Assembly (NCBI GenBank): GCA_934454585.1
Contig: CAKSFP010000017.1
Coordinates: 1 to 64,000, forward strand
Reading direction: 5' to 3'
Source of the DNA: an uncultured Clostridia bacterium
Lineage (GTDB): Bacteria; Bacillota; Clostridia; UMGS1810
DNA length: 64,000 bases
The notes below the pieces were generated by a model, which was not told where the DNA came from, made no database searches, and saw only the letters and a program-made list of their open reading frames with translations. The translations under genes and the position numbers were made by a program. This document shows, piece by piece, positions 26,832-34,163 of this stretch. The first letter of the stretch is position 1. Each line of letters starts with the position of its first letter.

Positions 26832-27056
26832 TTACTGAATTTCAATCATTTCCGCATCTGCTTTTCGCAGTGACAGTTCATATCCGCGCACGGTCACCTC
26901 TATGGGGTCTCCCAGCGGAGCAACTTTTCTGATATGTACGGCAGTGCCTCGGGTAATGCCCATATCCATAAGTCTGCGCTTTACGGCGCCCTCTCCGTGC
27001 AGTTTAACCACCGTTACGGTGTCGCCGATTTTTGCCTGTTTCAATGTGTTCATCAT
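26832..27056 (-). CDS. feoA: FeoA domain protein
   Basis: A 74-residue SH3-like protein. It shows the FeoA pattern: IGDTVTVVKL, then RRLMDMGITRGTAVHI, then DPIEVTVRGYELSLRKADAEMI. FeoA is a cytoplasmic accessory of FeoB. A second FeoA-like gene lies 30 nt upstream, so this organism has split FeoA functions. The start uses the first of two adjacent ATG codons or the second (one residue different). Confidence 0.93.
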   Translation of the reverse strand: MMNTLKQAKIGDTVTVVKLHGEGAVKRRLMDMGITRGTAVHIRKVAPLGDPIEVTVRGYELSLRKADAEMIEIQ

Positions 27057-27086
27057 TTTTCCTCCCTTAAAAAACTTCAGGTTTAA

Positions 27087-27299
27087 TCAAACCATGATTT
27101 TCCTTGCCATTTCCTCACTGATTGCAACCCGCGCTTCCTTGACATTCACGATAACATTCCCTGCGAGAGTGCTCACTATCTGAACATTACCGCCTACAAC
27201 GAACCCCAGGTTCTCAAGATGTTTCTTAACTTCCGGCTTGCCGCCGATTTTTTTGATAATGTTTGTCTCTCCGACTGCTGCAAGACTTAGCGGCATCAT
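27087..27299 (-). CDS. Second FeoA-like protein
   Basis: A 70-residue FeoA-domain protein, first gene of the feo operon. It has the core VKKHLENLGFVVGGNVQIVS and ends in VAISEEMARKI. It differs from the neighbouring FeoA mainly in the first strand and in a shorter loop. Tandem FeoA proteins are common in Clostridia; the two may form a mixed complex on FeoB. GGAGG precedes two consecutive ATG codons, and the leader from the promoter is about 134 nt. Confidence 0.9.
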   Translation of the reverse strand: MMPLSLAAVGETNIIKKIGGKPEVKKHLENLGFVVGGNVQIVSTLAGNVIVNVKEARVAISEEMARKIMV

Positions 27300-27412
27300 T
27301 ATGTACCTCCGTTCCGATCATGACATTTTTGGCATGAGACAGGCTCTGTCATATAATTGTGCGGTGTCTGTCTTTACCGATTTCATTGACTGACCAATAT
27401 CGAAAATATTCA

Positions 27413-27468
27413 GTTAGCTATCACTAACCTTCGTCAGTTAGTTTAACACAACTAACTGGTTATGTCAA
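27413..27468 (-). promoter_or_regulatory. feo promoter with two DtxR-type operators
   Basis: Minus-strand TTGACA (27468-27463), 17 nt, TAAACT (27445-27440). CAGTTAGTT-N6-AACTAACTG (27435-27458) fills the space between -35 and -10. A second site, GTTAG-CTATCA-CTAAC (27413-27428), sits just past the expected start near 27433. Two dyads over a promoter is a classic repressor layout. Confidence 0.8.
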
Positions 27469-27586
27469 GATTTTTTAACAATTTTTTTATAGGGAAATTT
27501 CAATAAAAATGTTGTTAAATTAGTTTGTTTGATGGTTATTTTGTCGGTTTGAAGTTTTAAGGACGCATTTGCTCTTGATTTTTTGC

Positions 27587-27615
27587 TTGAAAAACCGTAA
27601 AATTAAATCCATAAT
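27587..27615 (+). promoter_or_regulatory. Promoter of the YfcE-like gene
   Basis: TTGAAA (27587-27592), 17 nt, CATAAT (27610-27615); the start codon is 25 nt further. The 340-nt gap between this gene and the feo operon holds only the two divergent control regions. Confidence 0.55.
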
Positions 27616-27639
27616 ACTAAGATAACTGAGGAGAGTAAC

Positions 27640-28176
27640 ATGAAATTCTTGATTGCTTCAGACATACACGGCTCGGCTTATTATTGCAGAAAGCTTGTTG
27701 AGCGTTTTGAAAAAGAGGCTGCGGACAGACTTATTTTGCTCGGTGATTTGCTCTACCACGGACCGAGGAATGACTTGCCGCGAGACTATGCCCCCAAAGA
27801 GGTCATTTCCATGTTGAATGAGCTGAGGCCGAAAATTCTCTGCGTCCGCGGAAACTGCGACACAGAAGTTGATCAGATGGTTCTTGAATTCCCGATTCTT
27901 GCTGATTATGCCGTCATAGAATGCGGCAGCCGTCTTATCTATGCCGCGCACGGTCACAAGAGGGGAGAGCTGACGGACTTTTTATCCGACGGTGATATCT
28001 TGCTCTGCGGTCATACCCATATTCCTGCTTGCGATGAGGGGAGATTTACTTATCTGAACACCGGCTCCGTATCAATTCCGAAAGGCGGCTCGAAAAATTC
28101 ATATATGACGCTTGAGGATGGTGTGTTCGTCTGGAGGGATCTTGACGGAAACGAGTATATGAGGTATGAAGTATAA
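27640..28176 (+). CDS. yfcE: YfcE family metallophosphoesterase
   Basis: A 178-residue phosphodiesterase. The binuclear metal ligands appear in order: SDIHG (residues 8-12), GDLLYHGPRND near 36, GNCD near 74, AHGH near 106 and GHTH near 125. YfcE-type enzymes split simple phosphodiesters; the cellular substrate is not known. It is monocistronic, with its own promoter and a strong terminator. A second, smaller member of the same family is encoded at 52249-52710. Confidence 0.9.
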   Translation: MKFLIASDIHGSAYYCRKLVERFEKEAADRLILLGDLLYHGPRNDLPRDYAPKEVISMLNELRPKILCVRGNCDTEVDQMVLEFPILADYAVIECGSRLIYAAHGHKRGELTDFLSDGDILLCGHTHIPACDEGRFTYLNTGSVSIPKGGSKNSYMTLEDGVFVWRDLDGNEYMRYEV

Positions 28177-28211
28177 AAAATGCCAGCCGTAAAGCTGCCT
28201 TTTAAGCAAAT

Positions 28212-28254
28212 ATGCGCAAACATTGGCGATAAACCAATGTTTGCGCATCGTTTT
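28212..28254 (+). terminator. Terminator after yfcE
   Basis: ATGCGCAAACATTGG / CCAATGTTTGCGCAT, a perfect 15-bp stem with 7-nt loop, then CGTTTT. It lies between convergent genes. Confidence 0.75.
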
Positions 28255-28305
28255 GCAACAGCGGATTATACATTGAAAAACATACCTTGTGTCAGAGGCT
28301 GACTT

Positions 28306-30735
28306 TTATTCCAGATTTTCGATCATGCGGGTGAATACAGCCGCCGCCTGCGCTCTTGTTGTATTGGCATTCGGCAAAAAGCTGCCGTCGTCATTTCCTT
28401 TCATAAGTAAGTTTGCAGCCGCCCAACTTACAGCGTTCCTTGCATAGCCGGAAATGGAGTTGCTGTCCGAATATGCCGTATTGCCGTTTGATTCTATGTC
28501 ATATCCCTTGAAATCTGCGTAGCGGTAAAGGATTGTTGCCATCTGTTCGCGGGTAATCGGATCGTCCGGTGCGAAACGGTCTTTTGAAACACCGGAGACG
28601 ATGCCGTTTGCATTTGCCCAGGCAACTGCCCTGTCGTAATAACCGCCGATTTCAACATCGACAAACACGGAGCCTGAGGCCTGCGGCTCTTTTTCCATAC
28701 GATAGATAATCATGACAAACATTGCTCTGGTCACAAAAGAGTCCGGTGAAAATTCCATCTCTGTTGTACCTTTCATCAAGCCAAAATCATATGCAAATTT
28801 GACCGAAAAGTAAAACCAGTCTTTTTTCTTAACATCACCGAACGGATTTTCCCACTCGATGTCGGGTTTTGACTTGATGTCCTTTTGTTTCTTTTTGAGT
28901 ATGCTGCCTGTCACTGCATTGATTCGGTAAGTCCACTTCGTTTTTTTGTCCGCAAATACGAGATGATAATAAGGCGTTTTAATGCCGCCGTCTACCAATT
29001 CTTCTTCGATAAAGGTAACCCTGTCTGTGCATTCTGCGTCATCAACGGCAATCTTTTTTGCGTCGGCAAGCAGAATATATTTTCTGCCAAAAATTATCTC
29101 TCCTGTCTTTGCGTCAATTTGATAGTAATACTGATTTTTACCGGTATAAAACTCCAGCAAATAGGATTGCTTGCCCTGATAACGATTAAGCTCGGCTTTG
29201 GTGAACACAATTTTTTGTGCGTATTTGTCAAGCCCTGCGTCTTTTAGTGCAATCTTTTTTGCTTCGTCCAAAGAAATATAATCCGGTTCATCGATGTTCT
29301 TGTTTTTACTTTCCAGTATATCGCCGCTTACCGCATTGATTCGGTATGTCCACTGCGTTTTCCTGTCGGCAAATACAAGTCGGTAGTAAGGTGTTTTAAT
29401 TCCCCCGTCTACCAATTCTTCTTCGATAAAGGTAACCCTGTCGGTACATTCGGCATCATCAACGGCAATCTTTTTTGCGTCGGCAAGCAGGATATATCTT
29501 CTGCCGTAGATAATCTCGCCCGTCTTTGCGTCAATCTCGTAGTGATACTGATATTTACCGGTGTAAAACTCCAAAATGTAGCAGGGCCTGCCTTGGTTGC
29601 GGTTAAGCTCGGTTTTGGTGAAAACAATTTTTTGTGCGGTGTCGTCAAGCTTAGCATCCTTGAGCGCAATTTTCTTTGCTTCCTCCAAGGAAATAAAATT
29701 CGTACCGCTGATATCATCAATATGTTTTCCCATAACAGCACCGCTTATAGCATTGATTCGATAAGTCCACTGTGTTTTTGTGTCTGCAAAAACAAGCAGA
29801 TAATACGGTGTTTTAATGCCGCCGTCTACCAATTCTTCTTCGGTAAAGGTAACCTTGTCGGTGCATTCGGCGTCATCAACGGCAATCTTTTTTGCATCGG
29901 CAAGCAGAATATATCTTCTGCCGTAGATAATATCGCCCGTTGTTGCGTCAATCTCATAGTGATACTGATATTTACCGGTGTAAAACTCCAACAGGTAATA
30001 GGGCTTGCTCTGATTACGGATTAGCTCCTCCTTGGTGAACACAATCTTTTCGGCATTTTCAACGAGAGCGGCGTCTTTAAGTGCGATTGACTTTGCTTTT
30101 TCCAAAGAGATTAAATCCGCCTCGCCGATATTCTTCTCTTTCTTTTCGAGTATATCGCCGCTTACAGCATTGATTCGGTATGTCCACTGTGTTTTATTGT
30201 CTGCAAAGACAAGCAGATAATACGGTGTTTTAACACCGCCGTCTACCAATTCTTCTTCGGCAAAGGTAACCCTTTCGGTGCAGCCCGCATCATCAACGGC
30301 AATCTTTTTTGCTTCGGCAAGCAGAATATATTTTCTGCCGTAGATAACTTCTCCTGTCTTTGCGTCAATCTCATAGTGATATTGATTTTCATCTGTATAA
30401 AAATCCAACAGGTAGCAGGGTCTGCCTTTATTACGGCTCAGTTCCTCTTTGGTGAAAACGATTTTTTGCTTGTTTCTGTCAAGTTCGGCGTCCTTCAGTG
30501 CAATTTCCTTTGCTTCCTCCGGAGAGATAAACTTTGCCTCGTCCGTAATTTTTTCTGAATCCGTATCTTTTGTAATTTCTGCTGAATTTGAATCGTCTGT
30601 AACCTCTACAGCCTTTGATGCAGCCGTAATTTTTACGGCTTTTGAATCGTCAGCAAATGCATTCATCGGTATAAGCGAAATCAGCATTATAATACAAATC
30701 AAAATTGAAATCGTTTTATACATTTTGGTTTTCAT
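28306..30735 (-). CDS. Surface protein with eight PepSY-like modules and three SLH domains
   Basis: An 809-residue exported protein: signal peptide ending near AFA (about residue 29), a short variable linker with K-A-V-E-V-T / S-A-E-I-T imperfect repeats, then four long repeats of 139 residues. Each repeat holds two PepSY-type modules (EEAKEIALKDA...YHYEIDAKTGEVIYGR and AKKIAVDDA...WTYRINAVSGDILEK). Three SLH domains close the protein (about 640-809). PepSY modules are thought to inhibit or bind peptidases or act as surface binders; SLH anchors it to the wall. The start at 30735 follows AGGAGG. Codons across the four repeats are nearly identical, showing recent duplication. Confidence 0.85.
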   Translation of the reverse strand: MKTKMYKTISILICIIMLISLIPMNAFADDSKAVKITAASKAVEVTDDSNSAEITKDTDSEKITDEAKFISPEEAKEIALKDAELDRNKQKIVFTKEELSRNKGRPCYLLDFYTDENQYHYEIDAKTGEVIYGRKYILLAEAKKIAVDDAGCTERVTFAEEELVDGGVKTPYYLLVFADNKTQWTYRINAVSGDILEKKEKNIGEADLISLEKAKSIALKDAALVENAEKIVFTKEELIRNQSKPYYLLEFYTGKYQYHYEIDATTGDIIYGRRYILLADAKKIAVDDAECTDKVTFTEEELVDGGIKTPYYLLVFADTKTQWTYRINAISGAVMGKHIDDISGTNFISLEEAKKIALKDAKLDDTAQKIVFTKTELNRNQGRPCYILEFYTGKYQYHYEIDAKTGEIIYGRRYILLADAKKIAVDDAECTDRVTFIEEELVDGGIKTPYYRLVFADRKTQWTYRINAVSGDILESKNKNIDEPDYISLDEAKKIALKDAGLDKYAQKIVFTKAELNRYQGKQSYLLEFYTGKNQYYYQIDAKTGEIIFGRKYILLADAKKIAVDDAECTDRVTFIEEELVDGGIKTPYYHLVFADKKTKWTYRINAVTGSILKKKQKDIKSKPDIEWENPFGDVKKKDWFYFSVKFAYDFGLMKGTTEMEFSPDSFVTRAMFVMIIYRMEKEPQASGSVFVDVEIGGYYDRAVAWANANGIVSGVSKDRFAPDDPITREQMATILYRYADFKGYDIESNGNTAYSDSNSISGYARNAVSWAAANLLMKGNDDGSFLPNANTTRAQAAAVFTRMIENLE
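28880..30540 (-). repeat. Four tandem 417-bp coding repeats
   Basis: The same marker TCTACCAATT occurs at 28991, 29408, 29825 and 30242, exactly 417 bp apart each time, and long flanking stretches match. The repeats are in frame (139 codons) and encode paired PepSY modules. Copy number could change by recombination. The outer limits are approximate. Confidence 0.9.
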
Positions 30736-30777
30736 GAACAGTACCTCCTTTTCGCGATTTAATGTCATTCCGCAACT

Positions 30778-30822
30778 TTATGTTTTTGCCGGAGTGCGAA
30801 TATCCGGCGCTTTTTCTTTCAT
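30778..30822 (-). CDS. Possible 14-codon leader peptide
   Basis: A frame of 14 codons (MKEKAPDIRTPAKT) with an AAAGGAG ribosome site 10 nt before its ATG, ending 42 nt before the PepSY-SLH gene. It may be a leader peptide or chance. Confidence 0.3.
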   Translation of the reverse strand: MKEKAPDIRTPAKT

Positions 30823-30867
30823 AGGCTGCACGCTCCTTTCGGGGATGTAGTCATATATTATATTTTC

Positions 30868-30932
30868 GGCTTAGGCAAGCGAGACTCGAACAGGCATTGC
30901 CTGACGATGAATGTTCGGGTCCCGCTTGCCTA
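30868..30932 (-). other. Long hairpin in the leader of the PepSY-SLH gene
   Basis: CTTAGGCAAGCG / CGCTTGCCTAAG at the ends, continued inward by GAC/GTC and CGAAC/GTTCG with one mismatch, giving about 21 paired positions. The loop contains its own AGGC/GCCT. Parts look tRNA-like (TTCGAGTC) but no tRNA fold closes. Confidence 0.65.
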
Positions 30933-30940
30933 AGAACGAA

Positions 30941-30984
30941 AAAAGGTGAGCCCGATTTCAAAAAATTTGAAATCGAACGCACCT
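30941..30984 (-). terminator. Terminator-like hairpin in the same leader
   Basis: On the minus strand AGGTG, 4 nt, CGATTTCAAA, 3-nt loop, TTTGAAATCG, 4 nt, CACCT, then a T-run (TTTTTT). It lies about 130 nt after the promoter and 200 nt before the gene, so it could attenuate expression. Confidence 0.65.
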
Positions 30985-31116
30985 CAACAAATACCCGCGT
31001 ACGAATAACCGAAAAAACCAAATCGATATCTGTGCCGCGAGTAAATATACATATTGATGTTACGCCGACGCTTCATATCTGCCAAACCCTTTCTATATAT
31101 ATTCCTCTATGGGTAT

Positions 31117-31145
31117 ATTGTATCATGGTTTTTTAATTTCGTCAA
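31117..31145 (-). promoter_or_regulatory. Promoter of the PepSY-SLH gene
   Basis: Minus-strand TTGACG (31145-31140), 17 nt, TACAAT (31122-31117). It implies an untranslated leader of about 375 nt. Confidence 0.65.
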
Positions 31146-31271
31146 TGATTTTTATGCAATTTTGCAATCAGGATAAGATTTTTACAATTAAATACTGAAG
31201 ATATATTGTATCATTAATAATTTTTAATATGAAATGCAAGCGTTCAAAGTAATACATATCTCAAGAAGTGT

Positions 31272-31301
31272 TTGACAAGGCACGGCAGTATGTGGTACAA
31301 T
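31272..31301 (+). promoter_or_regulatory. Promoter of the KdpD-like sensor operon
   Basis: TTGACA (31272-31277), 18 nt, TACAAT (31296-31301). The ~160-nt leader has a small hairpin ACGCAAAC / GTTTGCGT (31387-31408) of unknown role. Confidence 0.65.
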
Positions 31302-31468
31302 CAAAAAATAAAGCGCGGGTATACATCTGCAATTCGACGGCAAAATACATGGAACGGTAAAATCTTTTGCGGCAACTGTTATAAAAACGCAAACCTGCGT
31401 GTTTGCGTACAGAAAAATATACGCTCCCGAGCATTTCAGAAACTTGTTAATCATCGGAGGATTTACTT

Positions 31469-32548
31469 ATGATAAAGTCAAGAAAACTAAATAAACTCCA
31501 AAAATTCTTGTGTAATCTGCTTGTGGTTGTTGCTGTACTCTGCGCCTGTCTGGGCATATGCCTTATGATACATAATGAATCGGGCGCTATGCGGCTGATT
31601 CCGGCAATATTCGTGCTCGGTTCTTTTTTTATATCCATCTTTACGGAAGGCTACACTTGCGGTATAGCGTCTGTGTTCATCAGTGTTCTTGCGGTCAACT
31701 ATGCATTCACATTTCCGTATTTCAGTTTTAATTTCACTATCCAGGAAAACATGGTATCCGCAGTAATAATGATCATCATATCCGTCATAACCTGTGCCAT
31801 GACAACTAAACTGAAAAAACAAGAGGCACTGCGCGCCGAATCAGAAACCGAGCGCATGAGGGCAAACCTTCTCAGAGCAGTATCTCATGACTTGCGCACT
31901 CCGCTTACCACCATATACGGTGCCGGTTCTGCCTTGCTCGACGGCGGCGACGGATTCAGCGCAGAACAGAGAGAAAAAATGCTGAGCGGTATATGCAAAG
32001 AGGCACAGTGGCTTTCACGAATGGTAGAAAATCTTCTCTCAATCACTCGATTGGACAGCGGAAATGTCAACCTGATAAAAACACCTACGGTGCTTGACGA
32101 ACTGATAGATTCGGTTCTTGTCAAGTTTAACAAAAGATACCCTGAAGTTGAGGTCACGACGGAACTGCCCGATGAATTTGTGGTCATCCCGATGGATGCC
32201 ATACTCATAGAACAGGTCATATTTAACCTGCTCGAGAATGCTGCATTGCACGCCGATGGCATGACAAAACTTGTCCTTAATGTGCACACTGTGGGCAACA
32301 GGGCTGTATTTAGCGTAATTGACGACGGGTGCGGTATTGAACAGGAGCGGCTGAAAAACATATTTAACGGAGTGAGCGGTGAGGTGACCGCCGACTGTCA
32401 TAAGCACAATGCCGGAATAGGACTGTCGCTGTGCGCAACGATTATCCGTGCTCACGGCGGTGTTATAAATGCCGAAACCGCCAAGGACGGCGGTGCGGTT
32501 TTTCGGTTTGAACTTGATAGGGAGGAAGAGGATGAACAACAAATATGA
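31469..32548 (+). CDS. Sensor histidine kinase, short KdpD-like (DUF4118)
   Basis: A 359-residue membrane kinase. Four hydrophobic segments in the first ~115 residues form a DUF4118 (KdpD-type) sensor; the large N-terminal KdpD/UspA domains of true KdpD are missing. The H-box SHDLRTPLTTIYG has its histidine near 141. N-box NLLENAALHA, G1 DDGCGI and G2 NAGIGLSL follow. The partner response regulator overlaps it by 17 nt. No kdpFABC potassium pump genes are nearby, so the signal and targets are open. Confidence 0.88.
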   Translation: MIKSRKLNKLQKFLCNLLVVVAVLCACLGICLMIHNESGAMRLIPAIFVLGSFFISIFTEGYTCGIASVFISVLAVNYAFTFPYFSFNFTIQENMVSAVIMIIISVITCAMTTKLKKQEALRAESETERMRANLLRAVSHDLRTPLTTIYGAGSALLDGGDGFSAEQREKMLSGICKEAQWLSRMVENLLSITRLDSGNVNLIKTPTVLDELIDSVLVKFNKRYPEVEVTTELPDEFVVIPMDAILIEQVIFNLLENAALHADGMTKLVLNVHTVGNRAVFSVIDDGCGIEQERLKNIFNGVSGEVTADCHKHNAGIGLSLCATIIRAHGGVINAETAKDGGAVFRFELDREEEDEQQI

Positions 32549-33233
32549 AGTTCTTGTGATTGAGGACGAGGAAAACATAAATAATCTTGTCGCAACCTTG
32601 CTTGAGGCAAACGGCTATACCGCAATCTCGGCATACAGCGGCGGCAGTGCAAAGATGCTCTGTTCGTCGCACCGTCCTGATTTGATAATTCTCGATCTCG
32701 GCCTGCCGGATATGGACGGAATAACCCTTCTGCGCGATATCCGCCGAAATTCCTTTGTGCCGATTATAGTGCTGTCGGCGCGCACTCATGAGGGCGACAA
32801 GGTTTGCGCACTCGATTTGGGCGCAAACGACTATGTTACAAAGCCATTCGGAAGTGCAGAGCTTATGGCGCGCGTTCGCTCGGTGCTGCGCACAACCAGA
32901 CAGAGCGATGAAATGATTCCCGAGGGTAAGTTCGTGAATGGCGGACTGGTGATAGAATATGCGTCGCGCCGTGTGTTTCTTAATGGTGAGGAGATTAAAG
33001 TGACAAAAACGGAGTATAATATAATTACGCTTTTGTCTGAGCACGCCGGCAAGGTGCTGACATATTCTTTTATTATAAAAAACATCTGGGGATATGACGA
33101 CTACGGCAGCGTAAAAAGACTTCAGGTCAACATGGCTAATATACGAAAAAAATTCGGCGCAAAACCGGGTAAGGATAACTATATTTCAAATGAATTGGGA
33201 GTCGGTTATCGTATGATTGTTGCGTCGGAATAA
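32532..33233 (+). CDS. OmpR/KdpE-type response regulator
   Basis: A 233-residue response regulator. The receiver has acidic residues EDEEN near 11-15, phospho-acceptor D55 in LIILDLGLPDMDG, and the conserved lysine in TKPFGSAELMARV. The C-terminal winged helix (about 130-233) ends in the SVKRLQVNMANIRKKFG recognition block typical of KdpE. The start at 32532 follows GGAAGAGG inside the kinase gene. Confidence 0.9.
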   Translation: MNNKYEVLVIEDEENINNLVATLLEANGYTAISAYSGGSAKMLCSSHRPDLIILDLGLPDMDGITLLRDIRRNSFVPIIVLSARTHEGDKVCALDLGANDYVTKPFGSAELMARVRSVLRTTRQSDEMIPEGKFVNGGLVIEYASRRVFLNGEEIKVTKTEYNIITLLSEHAGKVLTYSFIIKNIWGYDDYGSVKRLQVNMANIRKKFGAKPGKDNYISNELGVGYRMIVASE

Positions 33234-33257
33234 TTACAGAATAAGGGGATTTTTGAT

Positions 33258-34073
33258 ATGCTTATAGATTTTCACACACATTGCTTTCCGGATAAGCTTG
33301 CGCCGCGGGCGATAGCAGGGCTTGCATATGCCTCCGGCGGTATGCAGCCCCACACTGATGGTACATTATCCGGATTGAAAAACTCTATGCGGGACGGTGG
33401 GGCAGACATATCCGTTGTGCTCGGTATTGCCACAAACGCACATCAGCAGCACAGTGTTAACGATTTTGCTGCGTCAATAAATAACTGTGATGATATTTTC
33501 GCATTCGGCTCGGTCTATCCCGATGCCGGGGACGCACTTGACGAGCTTGACAGAATAAAGTCTCTCGGGCTTAAAGGAGTGAAATTTCATCCGGAATATC
33601 AGGGGTTTTACGCAGACGACGAAAAGATGAAACCTATTTATAAAAAAATATCGTCTCACGGACTGATAACCGTGTTTCACGCCGGTTTTGACTACGGATA
33701 TCCGGCGCCGTATCATTGCTTGCCAAAGAATATGCTTGGCGCGCTCCGCTGGTTCGATTCGCCGGTGGTTGCTGCGCACTGGGGCGGTCAGGATTGCGGC
33801 GAGGGCGTCATAGAGTACCTTTGCGGCAGAGATTTGTATTTTGACACATCTTTCGGCTGCGGAACAATGCCGCGCCCTGTGGCGCTGCGCATTGTGGAAA
33901 AACACGGTGCGGACAGACTGCTTTTCGGCACGGATTCGCCATGGCACAGCGCTGCAATGGAGAAGAACCTTATAGAGACTCTGGAACTGTCTGACGACGA
34001 GAAAAACAAAATTTACTGCGGAAATGCGAAAAAACTTCTCGGCATATCCGACGACCGTCGAAACAAAAGTTGA
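33258..34073 (+). CDS. Amidohydrolase family protein (metal-dependent hydrolase)
   Basis: A 271-residue TIM-barrel hydrolase of the amidohydrolase-2 type. Metal ligands: DFHTH (residues 4-8), VKFHPE near 111-116, FHAGF near 137, AHWGG near 174 and FGTDSPW near 220. Such enzymes include decarboxylases and uronate isomerase-like hydrolases; the substrate is not clear. It lies 24 nt after the response regulator gene and is probably in the same transcript. The htpG promoter overlaps its stop codon. Confidence 0.8.
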   Translation: MLIDFHTHCFPDKLAPRAIAGLAYASGGMQPHTDGTLSGLKNSMRDGGADISVVLGIATNAHQQHSVNDFAASINNCDDIFAFGSVYPDAGDALDELDRIKSLGLKGVKFHPEYQGFYADDEKMKPIYKKISSHGLITVFHAGFDYGYPAPYHCLPKNMLGALRWFDSPVVAAHWGGQDCGEGVIEYLCGRDLYFDTSFGCGTMPRPVALRIVEKHGADRLLFGTDSPWHSAAMEKNLIETLELSDDEKNKIYCGNAKKLLGISDDRRNKS

Positions 34074-34098
34074 CATATATGCAAATATGTTGTATAAT
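34070..34098 (+). promoter_or_regulatory. Consensus promoter of htpG
   Basis: TTGACA (34070-34075), 17 nt, TATAAT (34093-34098), a full match to the housekeeping consensus. No CIRCE element is seen; a 9-bp leader hairpin with two wobble pairs (GAATTCAAG / TTTGGATTC) follows. Confidence 0.85.
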
Positions 34099-34163
34099 AA
34101 TCTAAAAATAAACGAGAATTCAAGCTTTCGGTTTGGATTCTTTTATACTATGGAGATGTTCAT

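Noticed and set aside
28880..30540. CRISPR array
   Set aside because: The periodic repeats are 417 bp, in frame and coding; no short repeats with unique spacers occur anywhere in the window.
30868..30932. tRNA-like gene in the PepSY-SLH leader
   Set aside because: A TTCGAGTC motif is present, but T-arm and anticodon arm do not pair; it is a simple long hairpin.
30897..31136. 79-codon plus-strand frame opposite the PepSY-SLH leader
   Set aside because: No ribosome site, crosses hairpins and ends at the minus-strand promoter; not protein-like.
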